Below, piece by piece: positions 22,749-31,086 of a stretch of DNA of 64,000 nucleotides. Position numbers and translations under genes: made by a program. The notes beneath the pieces were generated by a model. That model searched no databases. It was not told where the DNA came from and saw only the letters and a list, made by a program, of their open reading frames with translations. Positions within the stretch are counted from its first letter, which is position 1. The number at the start of each line of letters is the position of its first letter. Origin of the DNA: Streptomyces morookaense (GTDB lineage Bacteria; Actinomycetota; Actinomycetes; Streptomycetales; Streptomycetaceae); NCBI RefSeq assembly GCF_013030945.1, contig NZ_JABBXF010000046.1, positions 1 to 64,000 on the forward strand. The letters are read 5' to 3'.

Positions 22749-25567
22749 CCGCCTCCGAAGAGACCCTCAGCAGCATCGAGGGCGTAGACGCCCGGACGGG
22801 CCGGCAACTGCTGGACGGTCTGCTCGACGAGGCCGTCTGGCTGGACCACTGCCCGTTCGTCAGCGCGTCGTTCGGCCCGGCACCGGTCTGGCTCCGCCAT
22901 GAACCGGTCTCCGCGTTCCAGCCGTTGCCCGTGCCGTTGCCCGTACCGCCGCCCGGCGGCCCGCTGGAGCCTGCAGGCGTCCCGGGCTCGCGCCGCGTCT
23001 GTGTCTCGTTCGCGCCCGAGCACGGCCCCAACGCCCGTACCTGGGCGCGGACTCACGGCTACCGGCTGCTCGCGCCGGACCCGGGCGTGACCGCCTGGGC
23101 GGCGGACAAGATCCGGGTGCTGGAGCTGTTCGCGGAGGCGGGGGTGGCCGTGCCGCCGTCCGTGGTCGTCCCGGCGGCCGGGCGGGCAGCGGCGAGGGCG
23201 TACTGGGACGACCGGTGGCCCAGGGCCGTGGCCCAGCGCCGGGAGAACAACCTGATCGGCCGCGGCACCGTTCCCGTCGACTCCCCGGAGGAGCTGGCCC
23301 GTTGCCTCGCCGCCTGGCCGGACGAGCCGGTCCGGCTGAGCCGTCGGGCCCCCGGCATCTCGCTGACCGTGACCGCGTGCGCCGGGCCGGACCGCACCGT
23401 GGTCTCGGCCGTCTCCCACCAGCTGGTCGGCCTGCCCGAACTCGCCGCCTCCTGGGGCACCCACTGCGGCAACCAGCTCGTACACCCCGCCGATCTGCCG
23501 GACGGGCTGTACGCGCAGGCCCGCCGGGCAGCGCGGCGGGTGGGCGAGGTACTGCGCGGCCGCGGCTTCCGGGGCATGTTCGGCCTCGACCTCGTCGAGG
23601 AGGACGGGCGGCTCCTCGCCATCGAGGTCAACCCCCGCTTCCAGACAGTGGTCTCCCTGGTCCAGGCCGCCGAGCGCGCGGCCGGGCTGCTGCCGTCGCT
23701 CGGGCTGCACATCCTCTCCTTCCTGCTGCCCGCCCTGCCGCCGTCCGTGCCCGGGACGCTGCCGCCGGACTCCCCGCGCCCGAGCCAGCTCGTCGTCCAT
23801 GCCGCCGGCGACACCGTGCTGCACGGCCTCCCCGCCACCGGGCGCTACCGCCGCCACGAACGGACAGCGACCGGCCCGCTGCCCGCGGCGTGCGACCTCG
23901 CCGAACTCCGCGACGACGAGGCCCTGTACTGGGCCGTCGCCCGCCCGGGCCCGGTGACCGCCGGCCAGGAACTGGCCCTGCTCCAGTTCGGGCACCCCGT
24001 GGCCGCCCTCGAACCCCGGCCCCGCCCCGGTCCCGGCACAGAGGCCTGGCTCGCCGCCTTCCGCGAGCGGCCGGACGCCCGTCCACCCCTGCTGCGGCTC
24101 GCCGAGGAGCCGATGCGCGAGGCGGGCCGGCACGCACTCGAGCTCGTCATCCGGCGGTTCACCGCACCGCCCGAGCAGCCGCCGTTCCACGTCCCCTCCC
24201 CCGCCGCCCTCCGCGCCGCGCTGGACGAACCGCTGCCCGAGGACGGCACCGACGACCTGCGCGCCGTCCTCGACCGGGTCACGCGCGACGCCCTCGGCGA
24301 GGCGACCCGCCTCGACCACCCGCGCAGCTTCGCCTTCACCCCCTCCACCGGCAACTTCCCCGCCGTGCTCGCCGACGCCCTCGCCTCCGCCTATCTCTCG
24401 GTGCCGGGGGCGTGGCTGGTCGGCGCCGGGCCCACCCAGCTCGAACTCACCACCCTGGACTGGCTCAAGACCCTCCTCGGCCTTCCCCGGGAGACCGGCG
24501 GCCTCTTCGTCAGCGGCGGCTCCGTCGCCAACCTGACCGCCCTGGCCGTCGCCCGCGACCACCACCTCGGCGACGACACCTCCGGCGCCCGCCTCTACTG
24601 TTCCGGTCAGGCCCACCCGTCCGTCGCCCGCGCCGCCCATCTCCTGGGCCTGCCCCGCACCCGGCTCTCCGTCGTACCGGCCGACCGCGACCTGCGCCTC
24701 GACCCGGCGGAGGTCGCGCGCCGCGTCACCCGCGACCGGGCCGCCGGGCTGCGGCCGTTCGCCGTCGTCGGCACGCTCGGCACCACCGGGACCGGCGCCG
24801 TGGACCCCCTCGACGCCCTCGCGGACCTCTGCGCACGCGAAGGGCTCTGGCTGCACGTCGACGGTGCCCACGGCGCGGCGGCGGCCGCCACGTCCCGGGG
24901 CCGCGCGCTGCGTTCCGCCCTGCGGCGCGCCGACTCCCTCACCATCGACCCGCACAAGTGGCTCTTCCAGCCCTACGAGATCGGATGCGTCCTGCTGCGC
25001 CGCCCCGAACTGCTGCGCGCCACCTTCGACCTGGAGCGCCACGCGCTGGACACCGGCTACCTCTCCCCCACCGCGCCCCGCGGCACCGAGGTGAACCTCT
25101 CCGACCACGGCCCCCAACAGAGCCGCGGGCTGCGCGCGTTGAAGCTGTGGCTGTCCCTGAAGGCCTTCGGCGCGCGGGCGTTCCGGCAGGCGATCGAGCA
25201 CGGCATGGACCTGGCCGAGCATGCGGCGGCCCTGGTCACGGCCCACCCCGAGCTGAGGCTGGTCACGGCGCCGAGCCTCGCCGTGCTCACCTTCCGCTAC
25301 GAGCCGGCCGACGCACCGCCCGGCTGGGATGCCGACGCCGCACAGGAGCACGTCAGCCGGGCGGTGTGCACGGAGGGCGGGGCACTGCTCCTCACATCCC
25401 GGGTGCACGGGGCCACGGTGCTCCGCATGTGCACCGTCAACCCCGCCGCGACCCGGGACGACGTCGCGTACGTCGTCGATCTGGCCGCCCGGTACGGCCG
25501 CCGGTCACTGGACACGGCCGAGGCCGAGGCCGAGGTCAGGGGATCAGCAGCGCCGACGGACCGCTGA
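22745..25567 (+). CDS. ATP-grasp ligase fused to a PLP-dependent decarboxylase
   Basis: A 940-residue two-enzyme fusion. Residues about 75-430 form an ATP-grasp domain: WAADKIRVLELFAEAGVAVP opening, AVAQRRENNLIGRG, FRGMFGLDLVEEDGRLLAIE, and metal-binding EVNPRF (E294, N296). Such enzymes join a carboxylate to an amine through an acyl phosphate. Residues about 455-930 form a second group II decarboxylase, with FTPSTGNFPAVLADAL, GLFVSGGSVANLTAL, LHVDGAHGAAA and cofactor lysine K738 in DPHKWLFQPYEIG. The ATG at 22745 overlaps the preceding stop. Together the operon could make a decarboxylated amino acid and link it to an acid, or decarboxylate a ligated product. The fusion looks rare, and no carrier protein or transporter is adjacent. 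Confidence 0.85.
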   Translation: MTASEETLSSIEGVDARTGRQLLDGLLDEAVWLDHCPFVSASFGPAPVWLRHEPVSAFQPLPVPLPVPPPGGPLEPAGVPGSRRVCVSFAPEHGPNARTWARTHGYRLLAPDPGVTAWAADKIRVLELFAEAGVAVPPSVVVPAAGRAAARAYWDDRWPRAVAQRRENNLIGRGTVPVDSPEELARCLAAWPDEPVRLSRRAPGISLTVTACAGPDRTVVSAVSHQLVGLPELAASWGTHCGNQLVHPADLPDGLYAQARRAARRVGEVLRGRGFRGMFGLDLVEEDGRLLAIEVNPRFQTVVSLVQAAERAAGLLPSLGLHILSFLLPALPPSVPGTLPPDSPRPSQLVVHAAGDTVLHGLPATGRYRRHERTATGPLPAACDLAELRDDEALYWAVARPGPVTAGQELALLQFGHPVAALEPRPRPGPGTEAWLAAFRERPDARPPLLRLAEEPMREAGRHALELVIRRFTAPPEQPPFHVPSPAALRAALDEPLPEDGTDDLRAVLDRVTRDALGEATRLDHPRSFAFTPSTGNFPAVLADALASAYLSVPGAWLVGAGPTQLELTTLDWLKTLLGLPRETGGLFVSGGSVANLTALAVARDHHLGDDTSGARLYCSGQAHPSVARAAHLLGLPRTRLSVVPADRDLRLDPAEVARRVTRDRAAGLRPFAVVGTLGTTGTGAVDPLDALADLCAREGLWLHVDGAHGAAAAATSRGRALRSALRRADSLTIDPHKWLFQPYEIGCVLLRRPELLRATFDLERHALDTGYLSPTAPRGTEVNLSDHGPQQSRGLRALKLWLSLKAFGARAFRQAIEHGMDLAEHAAALVTAHPELRLVTAPSLAVLTFRYEPADAPPGWDADAAQEHVSRAVCTEGGALLLTSRVHGATVLRMCTVNPAATRDDVAYVVDLAARYGRRSLDTAEAEAEVRGSAAPTDR

Positions 25568-25587
25568 TCCGCTGCACGCCCCGGTCC

Positions 25588-25905
25588 GTGAGGGCCCGGG
25601 CAATCGTGCTCGCCGATCTCGGCCAGGTCCAGCTCAAGCGCGGCAACACCGAGACGGCCCTGGCTACCTGGAGCGAGTTCCTCGCCTGCCCCGACGGCGT
25701 GCAGTCCGTCCGCATCAACGACGGCCTGACCAACATCGCCGCCCGCCTGCCCTCGATCCCCGACAGCCCGGCCGCCGCCGAGCTCGGCGAGCGCATCGCC
25801 GCCCGGGAGACTGAGGACCCCGCCCGTTGGGACGACCTGTTCATCCGCGGCGTCGGTCGCCCGGTGCAGTCCATACGGCCCGCAGACACCGACGGCCCGA
25901 CCTAG
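25588..25905 (+). pseudogene. C-terminal fragment of a TPR/regulator-type protein
   Basis: The frame reads RARAIVLADLGQVQLKRGNT, ETALATWSEFLACPDGVQSV and ARLPSIPDSPAAAELGERIA, the pattern seen at the C-terminus of Streptomyces HTH-plus-TPR proteins. The N-terminal helix-turn-helix and most repeats are absent, and the frame runs in from the 3' end of the fusion gene without its own start. It is a leftover of a deletion or insertion at the junction between chromosomal genes and the mobile-element zone. Confidence 0.5.
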
Positions 25906-26061
25906 TCGCTGTACAAGGCTTTCACAGGCGTCGCCATCGGGGAGTTGACGGAAAACGAGAGAAGTGCTCCTAAGGGCCTGCAGAGAATTAACCTGCGGGT
26001 TCAGGGACTTGACACCCCAGGTCAGCGCGACGCGAGCGCACAGGTTGTTCTTCTACGGGCC

Positions 26062-26959
26062 CTAACAACGGCTAACAGAATGACGCGTGTTGGTGCTGGT
26101 AGCCGTGTCTGGCGGGTGAGTTGAGCGTTGTTCGGCGCGTGGGGCATCACCGTGGATCGTGTCGGATGAGCTGTGGGAGCAGATCGAGCCGCTGCTGCCG
26201 CGCAGGGAACGCCGGTTCCGGCATCCAGGCCGCAGGCCGCTGCCGGACCGGCAGGTTCTGTGCGGGATCCTGTACGTGCTGCACACCGGGATCCAGTGGG
26301 AGTACCTGCCCGGTGTGCTGGGCTTCGGCTCGGGCATGACCTGCTGGCGGCGGCTGCGGGACTGGAACGAAGCCGGAGTGTGGCAGCAGCTGCACGAAGT
26401 GCTGCTGGCCGAGCTGAACGCCGCGGCGAAGCTGGACTGGTCGCGCGCGGTCATCGACTCGAGCCACGTCAGGGCGCTAAAAGGGGGATCGCGACGGGCC
26501 CGTCGCCGGTCGACCGGGGCCGGGCCGGCTCCAAGCACCACCTGATCACCGACGGCCGCGGCACCCCGCTCGCGGTCATCCTCATCGGCGGCAACCGCAA
26601 CCATGTCACCCAGCTCCTGCCCCTGCTCGACGCCATCCCGCCCGTGCGGGGACGTGTGGGACGCCCCCACCGCAAGCCGGACTCGCTCTTCGCCGACCGG
26701 GGCTACGACCACGACATCTACCGCGACCATGTGCGGGCCCGGGGGATCGTGCCCGCCATCGCCAGACGTGGCACCCGCCACGGCACCGGACTGGGTACCT
26801 ACAGATGGGTAGTTGAGCGCACCTTCGCCTGGCTCCACAGCTTCAAACGCCTCCGCATCCGCTGGCAACGACGAGCCGACATCCACGAAGCCTTCCTCCG
26901 CCCGGCCTGCTGTCTCATCACCCTCAGACAGATCAACTCATTCTGTTAGCCGTTGTTAG
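26062..26959 (+). mobile_element. Complete IS5-family element with 22-bp perfect inverted repeats
   Basis: The terminal inverted repeats at 26062-26083 and 26938-26959 are exact reverse complements over 22 bases (outer part CTAACAACGGCTAACAG). The element is 898 bases and carries one transposase gene read through a -1 frameshift. The ends begin with CTA/TAG, consistent with the TA or TNA target preference of this IS group. The right repeat contains the transposase stop codon. The element sits ten bases before the start of the endonuclease VII-like gene. Confidence 0.88.
26159..26949 (+). CDS. IS5-family transposase expressed by -1 frameshifting
   Basis: Two overlapping frames make one DDE transposase of about 263 residues. 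The first frame (GTG 26159 to stop near 26545) gives SDELWEQIEPLLPRRERRF, ILYVLHTGIQWEYLPG and DSSHVRALK. Homology then continues in the -1 frame with RGIATGPSPVDRGRAGSKHH, FADRGYDHD and TYRWVVERTFAWL to the TAG at 26947-26949. The shift falls on the slippery run CTAAAAGGGGG near 26478-26490, where tRNA on AAA can slip back one base. This is the usual expression mode of this IS5 subgroup, so the gene is probably functional rather than broken. Confidence 0.83.
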
Positions 26960-26968
26960 CCTGTCGGT

Positions 26969-28312
26969 ATGTCACAGCGCGTCATGCCCAGTTGCACGGA
27001 CGGACTGATCGCCCTGGGCGTCGCGGACGCTTTGTGGGTCGATTTGACGGCCGATGGTGCTGTGCCGACGACTGCTGGGGCGTTCACCTGCTCTCCTGCC
27101 CGTGCCCGGTTGGGGTACGTCCTGCTCGGCGGCCATGTGGTGGCGACGGTGAGGGCTGGCGGCGGTCAGTGGGGGGTTCCGGAGGCTGAGGTGCGCCGGG
27201 CAGCCGCGGAGTTGAACGCGGTGGGGATGGACCGGCAGGACTTGGTCCGCATCGGTCCGTTTCGCGGGGCACAGCGGCAGGAGTTCCACGAGGAGACGCT
27301 GCTGCGCTGGCGCCAGCGCATCACTCGGGAGCTGCAGGAGCTGGGCGGCCCCGAGCGCACAGCACGGCGTGAAGACGGCCGGGCGTACCATCTGGCGGGG
27401 ATCGACTGGCGGCAGATACTCGTGGAGCGCACCCGCGACGGGGCGCAGCGGACGTGGTGGTTGCCGCGTGCTGTGGTCAGGCTGCTGGATGCGGCCGAGC
27501 ACGCCGAAACGCAGTGGCTGCACACCACGCGGACCCGCCAGGCGAGCACAGCCGTCACCGGGCCGCCCTCCCGCCCCCGGCAGGCCCGGGACGCCAACGG
27601 CCGGCCAGCGACGAGCCCGGAGGACCACACCGCCTCGCTGCGCCGGTACAACGGCGAGCTGGAAGGTCAGCTGTACTCGGTGCTCAGCAGGAAGCCCGGT
27701 ACCTCCCGCAGGGTGGCGGGGTGGGCGTGCGCCGTCTGCCGCACTGCGCCCGCCACCGCCCTCGACCATTGCCACGAACACGGCTACGCCCGGGCCCCTG
27801 TCTGCCAGTCCTGCAACACACAGGAACGGCCCGACCACTTGTACAGCAACGACATCCGCGTGGCCGGCCACTACACCCGCCTCTTCCACACCGACGCCGA
27901 CAACTGGCTGCGCCACTGGCATCGTTGCCCCGGCTGCCGCGCCCGCACCACCCTGCCCCTGCCGCACCTCGCCGCATGGACCGCCCACATAGCCTGCCGA
28001 ACGCTGCGCCCGACCCACCGCGCCTCCCGCGGGCGCGAACCCTGCGGTGTGCTGCGTGTGTCCTGGACAGGCAGCCAGCGGGCGCCGCGTTCCTGCCTGC
28101 TCACCGTCTCCGTCGACTTCTGCCCGTCCGGCGAGCACCGTGTCCTGGCGCAAGTCCCCTACCGCGAAGCCGCCGATCGGTTTCGCACCTGGCTGGCCGA
28201 AACGGCCCCTGCCGTGGCCGCCGCGGCCGGCCCCGACCGCCTGGACGGGCTTCCCGCCCAGCCTCGGCCAGTCATCGCGGACACCAGCGGCGAGGACCAA
28301 GCACTGTTCTGA
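26969..28312 (+). CDS. Endonuclease VII-like (HNH) domain protein
   Basis: A 447-residue protein. The centre (about 250-295) has the recombination endonuclease VII signature: CAVCRTAPATALDHCHEHGY followed by ARAPVCQSCNT, with paired CxxC motifs for zinc and a DHCH active site. The long N-terminal part (about 1-200) has no recognised domain; the C-terminal part has a further Cys pair (HRCPGCRA). Such proteins occur on phages and mobile elements of Streptomyces, and here the terminase genes follow. The ATG at 26969 lies only ten bases after the IS inverted repeat, so either the IS replaced the natural promoter and 5' end or it now supplies transcription. No ribosome binding site is evident. Confidence 0.68.
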   Translation: MSQRVMPSCTDGLIALGVADALWVDLTADGAVPTTAGAFTCSPARARLGYVLLGGHVVATVRAGGGQWGVPEAEVRRAAAELNAVGMDRQDLVRIGPFRGAQRQEFHEETLLRWRQRITRELQELGGPERTARREDGRAYHLAGIDWRQILVERTRDGAQRTWWLPRAVVRLLDAAEHAETQWLHTTRTRQASTAVTGPPSRPRQARDANGRPATSPEDHTASLRRYNGELEGQLYSVLSRKPGTSRRVAGWACAVCRTAPATALDHCHEHGYARAPVCQSCNTQERPDHLYSNDIRVAGHYTRLFHTDADNWLRHWHRCPGCRARTTLPLPHLAAWTAHIACRTLRPTHRASRGREPCGVLRVSWTGSQRAPRSCLLTVSVDFCPSGEHRVLAQVPYREAADRFRTWLAETAPAVAAAAGPDRLDGLPAQPRPVIADTSGEDQALF

Positions 28313-28718
28313 GCGAGCACCGGAGCTTCTTGACGCCGTGATACAAACCGTGCCGCCTGGTAGTGCCCGCGAGCTGCGGAAGGCGGTCGGTCATCTCGAC
28401 GCCTTGCTCGGACGCCCCTGGGCCTCCGACAGCGGCTACCGATCCAATCGAAGGCCGGCGCGAGACTGCGCGGGAACAAGGCAACTCCGAGGGGCCGGTC
28501 CCGCCCACTGGGTCCGGCCCCCTCAACGCGCTGGGCCTCACGTCGGTCCGACGATCTCCGGGGACATGGGCAGGAGCACGGCAGCACGGGCGCAGCGGGA
28601 GCTTCAGCGGCTCCGTTCGGCACGCTACGGCAGCAAGCGGTACATCCCGCCTGCCAGGCCGGATTCCGGGTCCGTTACGGGATCATAGAAGGAGGGCGCG
28701 GGGCCAGGGAGTCTGTTC
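28313..28718. other. Intergenic stretch with possible decayed coding sequence
   Basis: About 400 bases between the endonuclease-like gene and the small terminase. On the plus strand ELLDAVIQTVPPGSARELRK and, further on, ARAQRELQRLRSARYGSKRY read like protein fragments but have no start with a binding site. GGAGGG lies before the terminase start, after a gap. I see no RNA gene. Confidence 0.4.
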
Positions 28719-29267
28719 ATGGGTCGCCCCAACCGCGCCACCCGGGCCGCCATCACCCAGCGCCGTGCCGACGCGGTCGACCTGAAGATCGCTGGCGTTG
28801 ACTGGCTGACCATCGGCAGGAAGCTCGCCGCCGACCCATCCATCAACTCGGACGGTGTCGCCTACCCGCAGGGGTACGGCATCGACAAGTACCGCAGGAA
28901 GCCGGAGCCGCCGACCGACAAGCGGCTGATCGAGCTGGCGTGCAAGGACGTCTCGAAGGCCCTGATGGAGCGGGCCGCCGCGCTCGATGAGAGCACTGAC
29001 GAGCTGCGGCGTCTGATGCTGGCCCGCCTGGAGAAGCTGTTCTTCCCCATGTACCGGCAGGCCGTACGCGGGGACTTCCAGGCCAACGACCGGGCGGTGC
29101 GCATCATCGAGCGCGAGACCCAGTTGCCCGGCCTGAACCGTCCCGTGCGCACGGAGCTGTCCGGGCCGGACGGCGGGGCCGTGCGGGCGGAGTCCGCCAG
29201 CATGGAGGAGCTGGAGCGGCTGATTTCCCTGGCCGGTGGGGCGCCGGCCGACCGTGGCGAGGGCTGA
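28719..29267 (+). CDS. Putative phage terminase small subunit
   Basis: A 182-residue protein immediately before the large terminase. It opens GRPNRATRAAITQRRADAVD then LKIAGVDWLTIGRKLAADPS, a homeodomain-like helix-turn-helix arrangement found in small terminases, followed by long helices (KRLIELACKDVSKALMERAA) and a tail EMEELERLISLAGG-like (sequence MEELERLISLAGGAP) shared with actinophage small subunits. It would recognise phage DNA for packaging. It overlaps the large-subunit frame by 14 bases. No head or tail genes follow, so it belongs to a defective prophage. Confidence 0.68.
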   Translation: MGRPNRATRAAITQRRADAVDLKIAGVDWLTIGRKLAADPSINSDGVAYPQGYGIDKYRRKPEPPTDKRLIELACKDVSKALMERAAALDESTDELRRLMLARLEKLFFPMYRQAVRGDFQANDRAVRIIERETQLPGLNRPVRTELSGPDGGAVRAESASMEELERLISLAGGAPADRGEG

Positions 29268-30793
29268 CGAGGAGGCGGTCCTTCACGCGTATCGCACGCT
29301 TACCCCTCAGCGTCGCCGCGAGATCGCCGCCGCCTCCTCTGCCGAGCTTCGGGGCCCGTCTGGTGGCCGTCGAGCGGGAGATGGCCATGGACCGCTCCCC
29401 CGGCGCGATGGCGGCGGTTCTGACCGAGGGCCGGGAGATGCAGGCCCGGCACCTCGACCTGATCGACGCCGCGTTCGAGCGGGTCGTGGCGGGGCAGCCG
29501 ACGAAGCTGCTGCTCACCATGCCCCCGCGGCACGGCAAGTCCCGCCGCGCGGCCCGGTGGGCGCCGCTGTGGTTCCTGCGCCGCCGCCCGGAACACCGGG
29601 TGATGATCGCCTCGTACTCGTCGGACCTGGCCGACGACCACGGCCGGTGGATCCGCGACGCGATCCTGACCCACGGGCCGCAGCTGGGCATCTCGCTGCG
29701 GCCGGGTTCCTCGGCGGCGAACCGCTTCGACCTCACCGACACCGAGGGCGGCTTCGTCGCGGCCGGTGTTGGCGGCGGCTTGACCGGCAAGGGCGCCCAT
29801 CTGGCGGTGGTGGACGACCCGATCAAGGATGCCGCGGAGGCCGCGTCACCCACGATGCGTCGTCGGCTGTGGGAATGGTGGCAGGCGGTTCTGCTGACCC
29901 GTATCGAGCCCGGCGGGTCGGTGATCGTCATCCAGACCCGGTGGGACGAGGACGACCTCGCAGGCCGGATCTTGGCCGAGGAGGCCGAGCGGTGGACGCA
30001 CATCGACCTGCCTGCCCTCGCCCTCAGCGAGAACGACGCCCTCGGCAGGCCGGTCGGGACGGCGCTGTGGCCGGAACGGTACGACGAGCCCGCGCTGGAG
30101 GAGATCCGGCGCAGCGTCGGCGAACGGGTGTGGTGGTCGCTGTACATGCAGCAGCCGCGCCCGATGGAAGGCGGCGTGTGGCAGTGGGACTGGATCACCA
30201 ACCACCGCATCAGCGCCGCCCAGTTCCGCGGCATCGACCTCGCGCGCATCGTCGTCGCGGTCGACCCGGCCGGCGGGGAGTCCGCAGTCGGGGACGAGTG
30301 CGGCATCATCGCGGCGGCCCGCGACCGCGACGGTCACCTGTACGTCCTCGACGACCGCTCGGGGAACCTCGGCGCGGAAACGTGGGGTGCAGAAACGTGC
30401 CTGCTGGCGATTGAGCTGCGCGCAGACGCCATCGTGATCGAGTCGAACTTCGGCGGAGACATGTCGCGCCAGGTGGTGCAGCAGGCATGGCAGGAGCTCC
30501 AGCGGGAGGGCCGAACCGAAGGCATGTTGATGCCAGCAGTCCTCTCAGTCACCGCGAAGCAGGGCAAACGCTTGAGGGCAGAGCCGATTGCCCAGCTGTA
30601 CGAGCAGGGGCGCGTGCACCACGTCGGGCAGTGGCCGACCCTCGAACAGCAGATGGTCCGATGGGTCGCCGGCATGGACAGCCCGGACCGCATGGACGCC
30701 GCCGTGCACGCACTGACCCAGCTCGCCGACCCGATGCACAGCACGGTCGGAACCGCCTCGTACCGCGACGGCAGGTTGTCCGGGCGGCGATGA
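29254..30793 (+). pseudogene. Phage terminase large subunit with N-terminal frameshift
   Basis: The main frame (29363-30793, 476 residues) has the packaging ATPase motifs: Walker A MPPRHGKSRR, the Walker B/acidic LAVVDDPIKDA, and nuclease-domain aspartates in VVAVDPAGG and DAIVIESNFGGD, with a late MDAAVHALTQLAD. The natural N-terminus VARADEEAVLHAYRTLTPQR and REIAAASSAELR lies in another frame from a GTG at 29254. The two join if one G is removed from the GGGGCCC run near 29350-29356, giving AELRARLVAVEREM. This is either a disabling frameshift or a sequence error. The domains after the shift are complete, so a shortened protein from ATG 29363 is possible. Confidence 0.72.
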
Positions 30794-30940
30794 TTACGCG
30801 GGTGGTGTTCACTCTGCTCCTTCAGCCTGGAACGCCCTCATCTGGCGCGGTAGTTCCCCAGTAGCCCGGGGGTCTGCGCAGCTGCGATCGAGAAGTGGTT
30901 CGCGCCCGTCGTGACGATGCCGTACTGCTCACCGTACCGA

Positions 30941-31014
30941 CGCGGGGTGGAGCAACTCGGTAGCTCGCTAGGCTCATAACCCAGAGGTCGCAGGTTCAAA
31001 TCCTGTCCCCGCTA
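30941..31014 (+). tRNA. tRNA-Met (CAT), initiator-like, with an A-C mismatch in the anticodon stem
   Basis: A 74-base cloverleaf. The acceptor stem is CGCGGGG/CCCCGCT with discriminator A and position 1-72 unpaired (C-T), the mark of initiator tRNAs. The D arm is GAGC/GCTC, the anticodon loop CTCATAA, and the T arm contains GGTTCAAATCC. The anticodon stem is CTAGG/CCCAG, so pair 29-41 is A-C; bacterial initiators normally keep three G-C pairs there. CCA is not encoded. The phage remnant ends directly before it, so it may be a copy changed by integration. A perfect terminator follows. Confidence 0.85.
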
Positions 31015-31021
31015 CTCTCAC

Positions 31022-31051
31022 GTGAAGGCCCGGCATCTGCCGGGCCTTCAC
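31022..31051. terminator. Perfect 13-bp hairpin terminator
   Basis: GTGAAGGCCCGGC (31022-31034) pairs exactly with GCCGGGCCTTCAC (31039-31051) around a four-base loop. It lies eight bases after the tRNA and could serve both that gene and transcripts arriving from the opposite strand. A short T-rich stretch follows beyond 31055. Confidence 0.8.
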
Positions 31052-31086
31052 TGAGTGATTCTGTCGGGGAGCTTGATTTTCGAAGG

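Noticed and set aside
22646-25408. A 920-codon frame antisense to the fusion decarboxylase
   Set aside because: Gly/Val/Ala-rich mirror frame typical of high-G+C coding DNA; no start context and no homology.
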